Shown: positions 7,737-16,603 of the stretch, piece after piece
Position numbering within the stretch: position 1 is the stretch's first letter
Layout of the letters: every line of letters begins with the position of its first letter
From: Gammaproteobacteria bacterium
Lineage (GTDB): Bacteria > Pseudomonadota > Gammaproteobacteria > Burkholderiales > Burkholderiaceae_C
Assembly: GCA_025359085.1 (NCBI GenBank)
Contig: JANYHL010000081.1
Coordinates: 1 to 34,890, forward strand
DNA: 34,890 nt
Direction of reading: 5' to 3'
Notes under the pieces: model-generated
The model's database searches: none
Seen by the model: only the letters and a program-made list of their open reading frames with translations
Told to the model about the DNA's origin: nothing
Translations under genes and position numbers: made by a program

Positions 7737-7817
7737 AACTGAAATTTTGCGCAACAGACCGCCGCCAGGCGGGAACTGAGCCAGCGCTGTCCACCACCCA
7801 TCAAGCAAGGAAATCCC

Positions 7818-8285
7818 ATGACCGACCAACAAGACCCCGTCTTTCAAATTCAGCGCGTGTACCTCAAGGAAGCGTCGCTGGAACAACCCAATTCACCGGC
7901 CATTCTGCTGGAGCAGGAGTCGCCCACGGTTGACATCCAGCTCGGCATCAACGCCGGGCCCGTGGCAGAGGGTGTGTTCGAGGTCACCGTCACCGCCACC
8001 GTGCAGACCAAGATCAAGGACAAGACCGTGTTTCTGGTGGAAGCCACGCAAGCCGGTATTTTCGAGATCCGCAATTTGCCACCGGAGCAGATGAACCAGA
8101 TCATGGGCATCGCCTGTCCGCAAATCGTTTATCCCTATCTGCGCGGCAACGTGGCGGACCTGATCCAGCGCGGTGGCTTTCCGCCCGTGCATTTGTCGGA
8201 AATCAACTTTCAGGCCATGTTCGAACAGCAGCAACAGCAACAAGCTGCCGCCGCTGCCGCTGCGCCCCAGGACGTGATTCAGTAA
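7818..8285 (+). CDS. secB: Protein-export chaperone SecB
   Basis: A 155-residue SecB. The family text [10 protein letters not shown] (9-19), [14 protein letters not shown] and the [13 protein letters not shown] segment are all present. SecB is a homotetramer that holds unfolded precursor proteins and passes them to SecA at the Sec translocon. The ribosome site AAGGAA lies six bases before the ATG. The C-terminus is a Gln/Ala-rich tail (EQQQQQQ then Ala-rich). Its TAA stop directly abuts dispersed repeat copy R2, which fills the gap to gpsA. Confidence 0.97.
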   Translation: MTDQQDPVFQIQRVYLKEASLEQPNSPAILLEQESPTVDIQLGINAGPVAEGVFEVTVTATVQTKIKDKTVFLVEATQAGIFEIRNLPPEQMNQIMGIACPQIVYPYLRGNVADLIQRGGFPPVHLSEINFQAMFEQQQQQQAAAAAAAPQDVIQ

Positions 8286-8289
8286 AAAT

Positions 8290-8350
8290 ATTGAGTATTT
8301 TTAGCCTCTAGCCCGCGTATTCATTGGATAAGTAGCTATGAAAATAATAG
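8290..8350 (-). repeat. Dispersed short repeat, copy R2 (reverse), supplying the gpsA start
   Basis: Read on the minus strand, box 1 ATAGCT (8339-8334) is followed by 19 bases and box 2 GGGCTAGAGGC (8314-8304), with A/T flanks. The ATG of gpsA (8338-8340) overlaps box 1, and the A/T flank encodes the residues after it (MKIIV). Confidence 0.75.
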
Positions 8351-9408
8351 TGCTTGGCGCCGGTGCCTGGGGCACGGCGTTGGCGCTCAGTGCGTGCAGC
8401 ACGCGGGCCGCCCGGCACACGGTCACGCTCTGGGCACGCGATGCGGCCCAAGCCGCGGTCATGCAGGCGCGCCGGGAAAACGTGCGCTACTTGCCGGGCA
8501 TCATCTTGCCCGCGACTTTAGGGATCAGCGCCGCCTGCTTGCCCGACGCCGGTGCTGCACCGGGCGCACTCAATTTAGCTGCGCCAGCGTCGTTTGGCGC
8601 GCTGATTGACAGCGCTGATCTGGTCGTCCTGGCCACGCCGATGGCGGGTTTGCGCGCCATGCTGGTGCACTTGGCAGCCTGTCGCGTGCCCGTGACCTGG
8701 CTCTGCAAGGGCTTTGAGGCGGCCCAATCTTCAGAGGCTTTTGGGCTGCTGGCCCACGAGGTACAAGCGCAAGTAGCTCCTGATTTAATAGCTGGTGGCC
8801 TGAGCGGCCCGAGCTTTGCGCTGGAAGTGGCGCGGAGCCAGCCCACGGCGCTGGTTGCCGCCAGTGCGCACGCCGCGGTGCGCGACGCCCTGGTGGCGGC
8901 GTTTCACAGCCCGACACTGCGGGTGTATGCCAATGACGACATCGTGGGGGTGGAAGTGGGTGGGGCGGTGAAGAACGTGCTGGCGATTGCGGTGGGTCTG
9001 TGCGACGGTCTGAGTCTGGGTTTGAATGCCCGCGCCGCCCTGATTACCCGTGGCCTGGCCGAGATGACACGTCTGGGCCTGGCATTGGGCGCACAGGCCG
9101 AAACCTTCATGGGCCTGACCGGCTTGGGCGATCTGGTACTGACGGCCACCGGCGATCTGTCGCGCAACCGGCAGGTCGGTCTGGCGCTGGCGCAAGGCCA
9201 GACCTTGGCGCAAGCGGTGGCTTCGCTCGGTCATGTGGCCGAAGGGGTTTACAGCGCGCGCACCGTGGTGCAGCGCGCAAACCATTTGGGTGTGGAGATG
9301 CCGATTGCGCAGGCGGTGCTGGCGTTGCTGGAGGGTCAGATGAAGCCGGCACAGGCGGTCGCCGCCCTGATGGGGCGTGATCCGGCCCGTGAACAACTTC
9401 AAGGCTGA
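8338..9408 (+). CDS. gpsA: Glycerol-3-phosphate dehydrogenase [NAD(P)+]
   Basis: A 356-residue protein that reduces dihydroxyacetone phosphate to glycerol 3-phosphate for phospholipid synthesis. The N-terminal nucleotide-binding motif is [10 protein letters not shown] (7-16). The catalytic-lysine region is [13 protein letters not shown], and the substrate segment is TGLGDLVLT. The start codon lies inside repeat copy R2. A second repeat copy (R3) lies in frame in the middle of the gene. A probable insertion, rich in Ala and Pro, lies around residues 63-85 compared with the E. coli protein. It is convergent with cphA, 9 bases apart. Confidence 0.95.
   Translation: MKIIVLGAGAWGTALALSACSTRAARHTVTLWARDAAQAAVMQARRENVRYLPGIILPATLGISAACLPDAGAAPGALNLAAPASFGALIDSADLVVLATPMAGLRAMLVHLAACRVPVTWLCKGFEAAQSSEAFGLLAHEVQAQVAPDLIAGGLSGPSFALEVARSQPTALVAASAHAAVRDALVAAFHSPTLRVYANDDIVGVEVGGAVKNVLAIAVGLCDGLSLGLNARAALITRGLAEMTRLGLALGAQAETFMGLTGLGDLVLTATGDLSRNRQVGLALAQGQTLAQAVASLGHVAEGVYSARTVVQRANHLGVEMPIAQAVLALLEGQMKPAQAVAALMGRDPAREQLQG
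8744..8795 (-). repeat. Dispersed short repeat, copy R3 (reverse), in frame inside gpsA
   Basis: AGCTCC (8775-8780) stands in the place of box 1 (reverse AGCTAT) and is followed by TGATTTAATAGC, as in copies R4 and R5. Nineteen bases upstream is a degenerate box 2, GCTGCTGGCCC (8745-8755), matching copy R2 at 8 of 11 positions. The segment is translated as part of GpsA ([15 protein letters not shown]) and uses A/T-rich codons unlike its surroundings. It is the weakest of the seven copies. Confidence 0.5.
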
Positions 9409-9417
9409 TCGCGCCGG

Positions 9418-11994
9418 TCAAGGCTGGTCTTTTTTGATGCGCGCGGTAATGTGGGCCAGCGCTTGCTCGACCTGATCCACCAGAATCAGGCACAGATCGC
9501 CTTGGTGCAAGGTGTCCATCGCGCTGTCGATGGCGAGAAACTCCCCTTGAATCTCCGTGATGCTCTGGGTGCGCGTGGCCTGGGCCAGGCCCGCCCGCAG
9601 CAGTGCCAGCACCTCGCCATCGGCGCGCCCGCGCTGACACTGGTCCTGGTACAGCACCACCTTGTCAAACACGTTGCCCAAAATTTCAGTCTGCTGGCGG
9701 ATATCTTCATCACGGCGGTCGCCGGCGCCGCTGATCACGACCGTGCGACGTTTGGCCGGCATGCTTTCCAGCGCTTGCACCAGCGCTGCGATGGCGTCTG
9801 GGTTGTGGCCATAGTCGGCAATGAGCGTGGCGCCCCGGTAGCTGAACAGATTGAAGCGCCCCAGCGCGTTGTCGTTGTCATTGATAAAACGCGACAAGCC
9901 CAGCGTGATCGTGTCCCAGGTGACCCCCAGCGCCCACACCGCCGCCACTGCCGCCATGACGTTTTCAACCTGGAACCCAACCGTGCCCCGATGGGTAATG
10001 GGGATGTCTGACAGCGCTATCTGGTGCCGCACCTTGCCCTCGGCCGCCACCAAGCACTCGCCTTCGACGTAGACGGCGCGCCGCCCCTGCGCCAGGTGCG
10101 TGGCCATGACCGGCTGCTGCCGGTCCATGGCAAAAAAAGTCACTGAGCCGCGGCAGTGCCTGGCCATGGACACCACAAAGGGGTCGGCTGCGTTGAGCAC
10201 GGCCACGCCGTTATCGGCAATGTTTTGCACGATCACGCGCTTGAGCACGGCCAGATCTTCGACCGTTGTGATGTAGTTCAGGCCCAGGTGGTCGCCGCTG
10301 CCGACATTGGTCACCACCGCCACATTGCAACGGTCAAAGGCCAGCCCTTCGCGCAGCATGCCGCCGCGGGCGGTTTCCAGCACGGCGGCGTCCACGTCCG
10401 GGTGCTGCAGCACGTTGCGCGCACTTTTGGGGCCGCTGCAGTCACCGGTGTCGATGCGTTGACCGGCGATGTAAACACCATCGGTAGTGGTCATGCCCAC
10501 GCGCAAACCGCTCTGGGTCAGCAGGTGGGAAATCAGGCGCACCGTAGTGGTTTTGCCATTGGTGCCGGTGACCGCCACCAACGGGATGCGACCATTTTCA
10601 TGCTCGCCAAACATACTGGCGATGATGGCCTCGCCCACCGGGCGCCCTTTGCCGTAAGACGGTGACAGGTGCATGCGCAGACCGGGCGCGGCATTGACCT
10701 CGACCACGCCGCCGCCCTGTTCTTCGAGCGGATGCAGGATGCTGTTGCAGACGACGTCGACACCGCAAATATCGAGTCCGACCATCTGCGCCGCCGCCAC
10801 GGCACGCGCTGCCACTTCGGGGTGGACGCTGTCGGTGACGTCGGTGGCGGAACCGCCCGTGGACAGATTGGCGTTGTGCCGCAGCGGGACGCGTTGGCCC
10901 TTGGCGGGCACCGAGTCGGCCTGCAGGCCCTGCGCTGCCAGGCACGCCAAGGCAATATCGTCAAATCGGATCTTGGTTTGCGAGGTTGCGTGGCCCGACC
11001 CGCGGCGCGGGTCCTGGTTGACCCGCTCCACCAACTCCTGAATGGTGCGCTGGCCATCCCCCACGACGTTGGGCGGATCGCGATGCGCTGCGGCCACCAG
11101 CTTGTTGCCAACCACCAGCAGGCGAAAGTCGTTACCGGCCAGAAAACGTTCGACCAGAATGCCATCGCCGAATTCGGCGGCTGCCTTGTAAGCCGCCAGC
11201 AGCTGTTCGCGCGAGGTGATGTTGACCGTCACCCCCTTGCCCTGGTTGCCATTTTTGGGCTTGAGCACCACCGGCAGGCCGATGACACAGGCGGCGCTCC
11301 AGGCATCGTCCGGTGTCCTTACCTCGCGGCCCTTGGGGACGGGCACACCGGCGGCGGCCAGCATTTTTTTGGTCAGCTGTTTGTTCTGGGCGATCGCCTC
11401 CGCAATGGCGCTGGTGATGTCCATTTCAGCGGCCTGGATGCGACGCTGCTTGCTGCCCCAGCCGAACATGACCATGCTGCCAGTCGTCATGCGCCGGTAG
11501 GGAATGTTGCGCGCGAGCGCTGCCTGGACGATGGCGCCCGTGCTGGGCCCCAGGCGGACATCCTCGTCGAGCTCGCGCAGGCGCTGCAGCGCCTGCTGCA
11601 GGTCAAACGGGAGGTCGTTCTGCGCTGCCAGGCACAAGGCTTGCGCCAGTTCCAGGGCCAGTCGGCCCACGGCCTCTTCTGAATACTCCACCACCATCTG
11701 GTAGACGCCGGGCTCCACGGTGGCCGTGGTGCGGCCGAAGGTGACCGGACAGCCAGCCAGGGCCTGCAAATCCAGCGTTGCCACTTCAAGCACATGGGCC
11801 ATCGGCACCGTGACATTGTGCCCGGTGGGCTGCAAGGTGCTGAGCTCAGGACAGCGCGCCCGCAGACGGTTCTCAAAACCGTCATTACTGCCGATGGCGC
11901 ACTCGGCTGGCGTACAGGTTACCACCGCCTCCATGGCGGTATGACTGCTCCAGAGATTGGGGCCGCGCAGGGCGCGGATGCGTGAGACGTCCAT
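9418..11994 (-). CDS. cphA: Cyanophycin synthetase
   Basis: An 858-residue protein that polymerises aspartate and arginine into cyanophycin, a nitrogen-storage granule, using ATP. Domains in order: an N-terminal domain; an ATP-grasp domain (KPKNGNQGKGV at 245-255, ending in VVEVNAAPGLRMH); and a Mur-ligase-like domain with an intact Walker A loop GTNGKTTT (477-484) and a C-terminal ligase domain (DYGHNPDA). The ATG at 11994 follows the cphA' stop by four bases, with GAAGAA as ribosome site; an upstream start would overlap cphA'. The pair is probably one transcript. No cyanophycinase gene is visible in the window. Confidence 0.95.
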   Translation of the reverse strand: MDVSRIRALRGPNLWSSHTAMEAVVTCTPAECAIGSNDGFENRLRARCPELSTLQPTGHNVTVPMAHVLEVATLDLQALAGCPVTFGRTTATVEPGVYQMVVEYSEEAVGRLALELAQALCLAAQNDLPFDLQQALQRLRELDEDVRLGPSTGAIVQAALARNIPYRRMTTGSMVMFGWGSKQRRIQAAEMDITSAIAEAIAQNKQLTKKMLAAAGVPVPKGREVRTPDDAWSAACVIGLPVVLKPKNGNQGKGVTVNITSREQLLAAYKAAAEFGDGILVERFLAGNDFRLLVVGNKLVAAAHRDPPNVVGDGQRTIQELVERVNQDPRRGSGHATSQTKIRFDDIALACLAAQGLQADSVPAKGQRVPLRHNANLSTGGSATDVTDSVHPEVAARAVAAAQMVGLDICGVDVVCNSILHPLEEQGGGVVEVNAAPGLRMHLSPSYGKGRPVGEAIIASMFGEHENGRIPLVAVTGTNGKTTTVRLISHLLTQSGLRVGMTTTDGVYIAGQRIDTGDCSGPKSARNVLQHPDVDAAVLETARGGMLREGLAFDRCNVAVVTNVGSGDHLGLNYITTVEDLAVLKRVIVQNIADNGVAVLNAADPFVVSMARHCRGSVTFFAMDRQQPVMATHLAQGRRAVYVEGECLVAAEGKVRHQIALSDIPITHRGTVGFQVENVMAAVAAVWALGVTWDTITLGLSRFINDNDNALGRFNLFSYRGATLIADYGHNPDAIAALVQALESMPAKRRTVVISGAGDRRDEDIRQQTEILGNVFDKVVLYQDQCQRGRADGEVLALLRAGLAQATRTQSITEIQGEFLAIDSAMDTLHQGDLCLILVDQVEQALAHITARIKKDQP

Positions 11995-11998
11995 AAAA

Positions 11999-14167
11999 TC
12001 AATATTTCTTCTTTGGGTCAGATTCAAAGGCGCGCAGGCCTGCTGCGATCAGTTCGGGGGCGACGCCCGCGGCCCAGGCCGCCGCCATGGCCGCCATCAC
12101 CATCTCCGGTTTTTCAGACTTGGCCCGCTTCATGGTGGCCATCGACACCAAGGCCACTTCTTCCATGCCTTGGGCCATAACAATCTGCCCGTTTTGTACA
12201 AAGAGTACACGCTTGCCGGCGGCCCGATGCGCGCGGATGGCATCGAGCTGGGGATCGAGTCCGTAAAAAATAACTTCCCCATCACACAAGGGCGCCATTT
12301 CCACCACACGCGGGTCGGCTGCGTTGAGCACGGCCACACCTTGCGGCAGGATCACATCGACCTGAGTGCGCAGCACGTTGTAAAGCTTGTCCAGGTCATC
12401 AATGTAGAACTCGGCCAAGGCCTCAAAGCCACTGACATCGGTGACCACCCCGACCGAGCATTTGTCATAGGCCAGCCCCTCGCTCAGGATCATGCGGCTG
12501 TCGTTCTCAAAAACGGCCACGTCCACCGCGCGGTTGATCAGCAGGCGCTGCGCGCCGTCCCAGTGGCTGCTGTCATCGGCCTCCACCTGGCGCGCACCGA
12601 GGTAAAAACCATCACGGCAGGCCAGTCCGACCTTGTTGCCATTGATATGGAGCAGCCAGGCGATCAAGCGCGCAATGCGCGTGGTGTTTTGGCTGCCGGC
12701 GACGCCAACCACCGGAATGCGGCCGTTCTTGTCGCTGCCAAACAGGTGCTCGATGATGGCCTGGCCGACCGGGCGTGGCAGCCCGCTCGCGGGCTTCAGA
12801 TGGGACAGCAAGCCGGGGCTGGCATTGACCTCAATCACAGCGCCCCGCTGCTCGGCCAAGGGGCGGGAGACGTCTTCCAGCACCAGGTCGACCCCCGCCA
12901 CATCGAGCCCCACCACCCGTGCCGCCAGGGTCGCCGCCGCCGCCACGCTTGGGTGGACCTGGTCGGTGACATCGACGGCAACGTTGCCATTGCGTTGAAT
13001 CAAGACTTTTTCACCGGAGGCCGGCACCGAGTACGCCGTGAAGCCCTGACGCTCCAGCTCAAGAATGATTTCTGCGCCGTCCTGCGGCGCCAGCGCGTTG
13101 AGCGGATCGTCTTCGCCGGTGCCGCGCCGGGGGTCGGAGTTGATTTGGCGGTCGACCAGTTCAATGATGTTGGCGTGGCCGTCGCCCGTGACCCAGGCGG
13201 TTTCGCCCCGCGCCGCCGCCACCACGCGCTTGCCCACCACGAGCAGACGATGCTCGTTGCCGGCAATATATTGCTCAACGATCACGCTGCCGTCGCCCTT
13301 GCGTTGCGCGAGCAAAAAGGCCGCCTCGATGTCTTTTTTGTTGTTCAGGTCCAGTGATACACCGCGCCCATGGTTGCCGTCATAGGGTTTGAGCGCGACG
13401 GGCAGCCCGATGTCCTGCGCGGCCTCCCACGCCTCTTCGACGCTGTTGACCACCTGGCCTTGCGGTACCGGCACGCCACAGGATTGCAGCAAGGATTTGG
13501 TTAAGTCCTTGTCACTGGCAATTTCTTCGGCAATGGCACTGGTCTGGTCGGTCTCGGCGGTCCAGATGCGACGCTGGCCCGCGCCATGGCCGAGTTGCAC
13601 CAGATTGCCCTCGGTCAGGCGAAGGTGGGGGATGCCGCGCGCCGTGGCCGCCTCGACGATGTGCGCGGTGCTGGGGCCCAGGCACAGTGAATCAACCAGC
13701 TCGTGCAGCCGGGCCACGGCCGCCGCCTGGTCGTAGGGTTGATCGTCGATCGCGGCCATGACGAGATCGCGGCCGGTGACCAGCGCGGCACGACCGACCT
13801 GTTCTTGCCGCGTCCGGAAAGCCATTTTGTACACACCGCGCACCGGCGTCTGCCGGGTCTTGCCGAAACCGGTGCGCATGCCGGCCAGATTCTGGAGCTC
13901 GAGCACCACATGTTCCAGAATATGAGCGACCCAGGTGCCCTCGCGCAAGCGCTCCAAAAATCCGCCCGGCGCACCGATGCCGCAGCGATGCAGCGCGAGT
14001 CCGGGCAGCAGGGCGGTCAAACGCTCATAAAATCCGGGAATAGTGTTGGAGGGAAAATCTTCCAGTGCGCCGATATCGACCCAGGCTTCGATTACCGGAC
14101 GGTAGGTCCAGATATTGGGGCCGCGCAAATGAGTCACCCGCAGGAGTTGAATGTTCTTCGTTGTCAT
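11999..14167 (-). CDS. Second cyanophycin synthetase-like protein (CphA'), C-terminally short
   Basis: A 722-residue homologue of the adjacent CphA. The N-terminal and ATP-grasp parts are well kept (KPYDGNHGRGV at 260-270, VIEVNASPGLLSH). In the Mur-ligase part the Walker A loop is lost: where CphA has GTNGKTTT this protein has GSQNTTRI (491-498), so the lysine is replaced by Thr and the glycine before it by Asn. The protein stops before the C-terminal ligase domain, about 135 residues short of CphA. It probably keeps one ATP-dependent step or acts as a partner of CphA. Pairs called cphA' and cphA are known outside cyanobacteria. It is first in the operon and divergent from the ABC gene across 135 bp. 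Confidence 0.88.
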   Translation of the reverse strand: MTTKNIQLLRVTHLRGPNIWTYRPVIEAWVDIGALEDFPSNTIPGFYERLTALLPGLALHRCGIGAPGGFLERLREGTWVAHILEHVVLELQNLAGMRTGFGKTRQTPVRGVYKMAFRTRQEQVGRAALVTGRDLVMAAIDDQPYDQAAAVARLHELVDSLCLGPSTAHIVEAATARGIPHLRLTEGNLVQLGHGAGQRRIWTAETDQTSAIAEEIASDKDLTKSLLQSCGVPVPQGQVVNSVEEAWEAAQDIGLPVALKPYDGNHGRGVSLDLNNKKDIEAAFLLAQRKGDGSVIVEQYIAGNEHRLLVVGKRVVAAARGETAWVTGDGHANIIELVDRQINSDPRRGTGEDDPLNALAPQDGAEIILELERQGFTAYSVPASGEKVLIQRNGNVAVDVTDQVHPSVAAAATLAARVVGLDVAGVDLVLEDVSRPLAEQRGAVIEVNASPGLLSHLKPASGLPRPVGQAIIEHLFGSDKNGRIPVVGVAGSQNTTRIARLIAWLLHINGNKVGLACRDGFYLGARQVEADDSSHWDGAQRLLINRAVDVAVFENDSRMILSEGLAYDKCSVGVVTDVSGFEALAEFYIDDLDKLYNVLRTQVDVILPQGVAVLNAADPRVVEMAPLCDGEVIFYGLDPQLDAIRAHRAAGKRVLFVQNGQIVMAQGMEEVALVSMATMKRAKSEKPEMVMAAMAAAWAAGVAPELIAAGLRAFESDPKKKY

Positions 14168-14302
14168 GAATCTAAATACTTTGGGTCACCCCGTAGTCGG
14201 CCTCAATCTTGATGTGGTCTAGTCTATTGCAATTCGCAACGGGAACCGACCCGTCCTGGTGTCATCACCCCGCTCGTTAACCTGCAGAATTTTCTGACCC
14301 CC
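14168..14302. promoter_or_regulatory. Divergent control region between cphA' and the ABC exporter gene
   Basis: These 135 bp must hold promoters for both cyanophycin-locus transcripts. A small dyad TTGC-AATTC-GCAA lies at 14227-14239, near the middle. I could not place a convincing -35/-10 pair or a known operator, and neither gene has a strong ribosome site. Confidence 0.4.
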
Positions 14303-16603
14303 ATGACCAACCCCATCCCCGCCGCTGAACCCTGGCTGCACGAGCTCTCAATTGATTGGCGGGCACAGGTCCAAACGCAGCTCCAGACAGGTGAGAACGT
14401 TTTAGCCCTGCTGCAGGTGGACCTGGACAACAAACTTTGTTTTGTTCAAGGATTGGTGCTCGTCACCAACCAGCGCCTGCTGAGTCGCGCGCCAGATGCC
14501 ACCTGGCAGACCTGGCCTTACCGGCCCGGGCTGACCCTCAGACACCATGACCATGCCGGGGTGGGCCATCTGGCGCTGGATGACGCCCAAGGACGGCTCG
14601 CCGCCTGGTGTTTCACGCTGGGGCACAACCTGCAGGCGATCCGTTTGCTGGACCAATTTCAGATTCATGCCCAGAGTGCCGTGACCGGGCTGCCCCCGGC
14701 GCTACCCGAAGGGCGCCGTTGCCCCAGCTGCAAAGCGCCGCTGGCGCCGGATCAGGACGAATGCCCGATCTGCACCAAAGTCATCCACACGCCACCGTCA
14801 ACGCGCACGCTGTTTCGGCTCTGGCGCTTTGCCAAACCGTACCGCGGCCAGCTGTTCGCCGGTTTTGTGCTGACCCTGCTGGGCACGGCGGCCAGTCTGG
14901 TACCGCCTTACCTGGCCATGCCATTGATGGACGAGGTGCTGATTCCGTTTCAAAACGGGCAACACATCGACCCCCTGCTGGTGGCGGTTTACCTGTCGGG
15001 CCTGTTTGGCTCGGCGCTGCTGGCCTGGGGGCTGTCCTGGGCCAAGACCTACATCCTGGCGCTGGTGTCCGAGCGCATCGGCGCCGACCTGCGCACTGCC
15101 ACCTACGAGCACCTGCTGCGCATGTCGCTGGAGTACTTTGGCGGCAAACGCACGGGCGACCTGATGTCGCGCATCGGCAGCGAGAGCGACCGCATCTGCG
15201 TGTTCCTGTCGCTGCACCTGCTCGACTTTGCGAGCGACATCCTGATGCTGATCATGACGGCGTTCATTCTGATCTCCATCAACCCCTGGCTGGCGCTGGT
15301 CACGCTGGTGCCGCTGCCGTTCATCGTCTGGATGATCCGATCGGTGCGTTTTCGGCTGCAAACCGGCTTCGAGAAGATCGACCGGGTCTGGTCCGAAGTC
15401 ACCAGTGTGCTGGCCGACACCATTCCCGGTGTGCGCGTGGTCAAAGCGTTTGCCCAGGAGCAGCGCGAGGCGGCGCGTTTCAGAGAGGCCAACAAGCACA
15501 ATCTGGCCGTCAACGACCGCATCAACAAGATCTGGTCGCTGTTCTCGCCCAGCGTCTCCCTGCTGACCGAGCTGGGGCTGCTGGTGGTGTGGGCGTTTGG
15601 CATCTGGCTGGTGGCCAAGGGCGAGATCACGGTCGGCGTGTTGATGGCCTTCATCGCCTACATCAGCCGTTTCTATGGCCGACTCGACTCCATGAGCCGC
15701 ATTGTCTCGGTGACCGAAAAATCAGCCTCGGCGGCCAAGCGCATTTTTGACATCCTGGATCACGTTTCCAGCGTGCCCGAGCCGACCCAACCGGTGAAAC
15801 TGGAGCGCCTGCAAGGCCGCATCGAGTTGCGCGACGTCAGTTTTCGCTACGGCAACCGCGAAGTCAACCGCGCCGTCAATTTAACGATTGAACCCGGCGA
15901 GATGATTGGCCTGGTAGGCCACAGCGGCTCCGGAAAAAGCACGTTGGTGAACCTGATCTGCCGTTTTTACGATGTCTCGGAAGGCTCGATCCGGGTCGAT
16001 GGGGTCGATGTCCGCTCCTTCCCCATTGCCGACTACCGGCGCAACATCGGGCTGGTGCTGCAGGAGCCGTTCCTGTTCTTCGGCACCATCGCCGACAACA
16101 TTGCCTATGGCAAACCGCACGCCAGTCAGGCCGAGATCATTGCCGCAGCGCGTGCCGCACACGCGCACGAGTTCATCCTGCGTCTGGCGCAAGGCTATGA
16201 CTCGATGGTGGGCGAGCGCGGCCAGGGCTTGTCGGGGGGCGAGCGCCAGCGCATCTCGATTGCGCGCGCCCTGCTGATCGACCCGCGTATCCTGATCATG
16301 GACGAGGCCACTTCCTCGGTCGACTCCGAGACCGAGAAAGAAATCCAGAAGGCGCTGGAGAATCTGGTGCAGGGGCGCACCACCATCGCCATTGCCCACC
16401 GCCTGTCCACCCTGCACCGCGCCGACCGGCTGGTGGTGCTGGACCGGGGTGAAATCGTGGAAGTGGGCACGCACGACGACCTGATGGCGCGCGAAGGGGC
16501 TTATTTCAACCTGTACCAGGCGCAGGCGCGCAACATGGACGTGGACATGGACGACGATAGAAGACGCAATGTCAGGGTCGATAACGTGAAAGACGACAAA
16601 TGA
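14303..16603 (+). CDS. Cyanophycin-associated ABC transporter, exporter type, with extra N-terminal domain and zinc ribbon
   Basis: A 766-residue fused membrane/ATPase ABC protein. Residues 1-130 form an extra domain; VLVTNQRLLSR resembles the strand motif of bacterial PH-like domains (inference). A zinc ribbon follows: CPSC (140, 143), ten residues, CPIC (154, 157). The transmembrane domain spans about residues 175-460, then a complete nucleotide-binding domain: [36 protein letters not shown] and AIAHRLS. The layout is that of half-size exporters that work as homodimers. It is divergent from cphA' and overlaps the DUF1854 gene by ATGA. I recall this type being named for its link to cyanophycin genes; the substrate is unknown. 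Confidence 0.85.
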   Translation: MTNPIPAAEPWLHELSIDWRAQVQTQLQTGENVLALLQVDLDNKLCFVQGLVLVTNQRLLSRAPDATWQTWPYRPGLTLRHHDHAGVGHLALDDAQGRLAAWCFTLGHNLQAIRLLDQFQIHAQSAVTGLPPALPEGRRCPSCKAPLAPDQDECPICTKVIHTPPSTRTLFRLWRFAKPYRGQLFAGFVLTLLGTAASLVPPYLAMPLMDEVLIPFQNGQHIDPLLVAVYLSGLFGSALLAWGLSWAKTYILALVSERIGADLRTATYEHLLRMSLEYFGGKRTGDLMSRIGSESDRICVFLSLHLLDFASDILMLIMTAFILISINPWLALVTLVPLPFIVWMIRSVRFRLQTGFEKIDRVWSEVTSVLADTIPGVRVVKAFAQEQREAARFREANKHNLAVNDRINKIWSLFSPSVSLLTELGLLVVWAFGIWLVAKGEITVGVLMAFIAYISRFYGRLDSMSRIVSVTEKSASAAKRIFDILDHVSSVPEPTQPVKLERLQGRIELRDVSFRYGNREVNRAVNLTIEPGEMIGLVGHSGSGKSTLVNLICRFYDVSEGSIRVDGVDVRSFPIADYRRNIGLVLQEPFLFFGTIADNIAYGKPHASQAEIIAAARAAHAHEFILRLAQGYDSMVGERGQGLSGGERQRISIARALLIDPRILIMDEATSSVDSETEKEIQKALENLVQGRTTIAIAHRLSTLHRADRLVVLDRGEIVEVGTHDDLMAREGAYFNLYQAQARNMDVDMDDDRRRNVRVDNVKDDK

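Noticed and set aside
10015-10020. CGCTAT inside cphA as a possible further repeat copy
   Set aside because: The bases 19 bp upstream do not resemble box 2, and the flanks are G/C-rich coding sequence.
10669-11682. A 337-codon plus-strand frame opposite cphA
   Set aside because: Shadow of the ATP-grasp and Mur-ligase coding sequence; no motif of its own.
11957-13357. A 466-codon plus-strand frame opposite cphA'
   Set aside because: The minus strand encodes an evident CphA homologue over the whole stretch. The plus-strand product is His/Gly/Asp-rich and has no family features.
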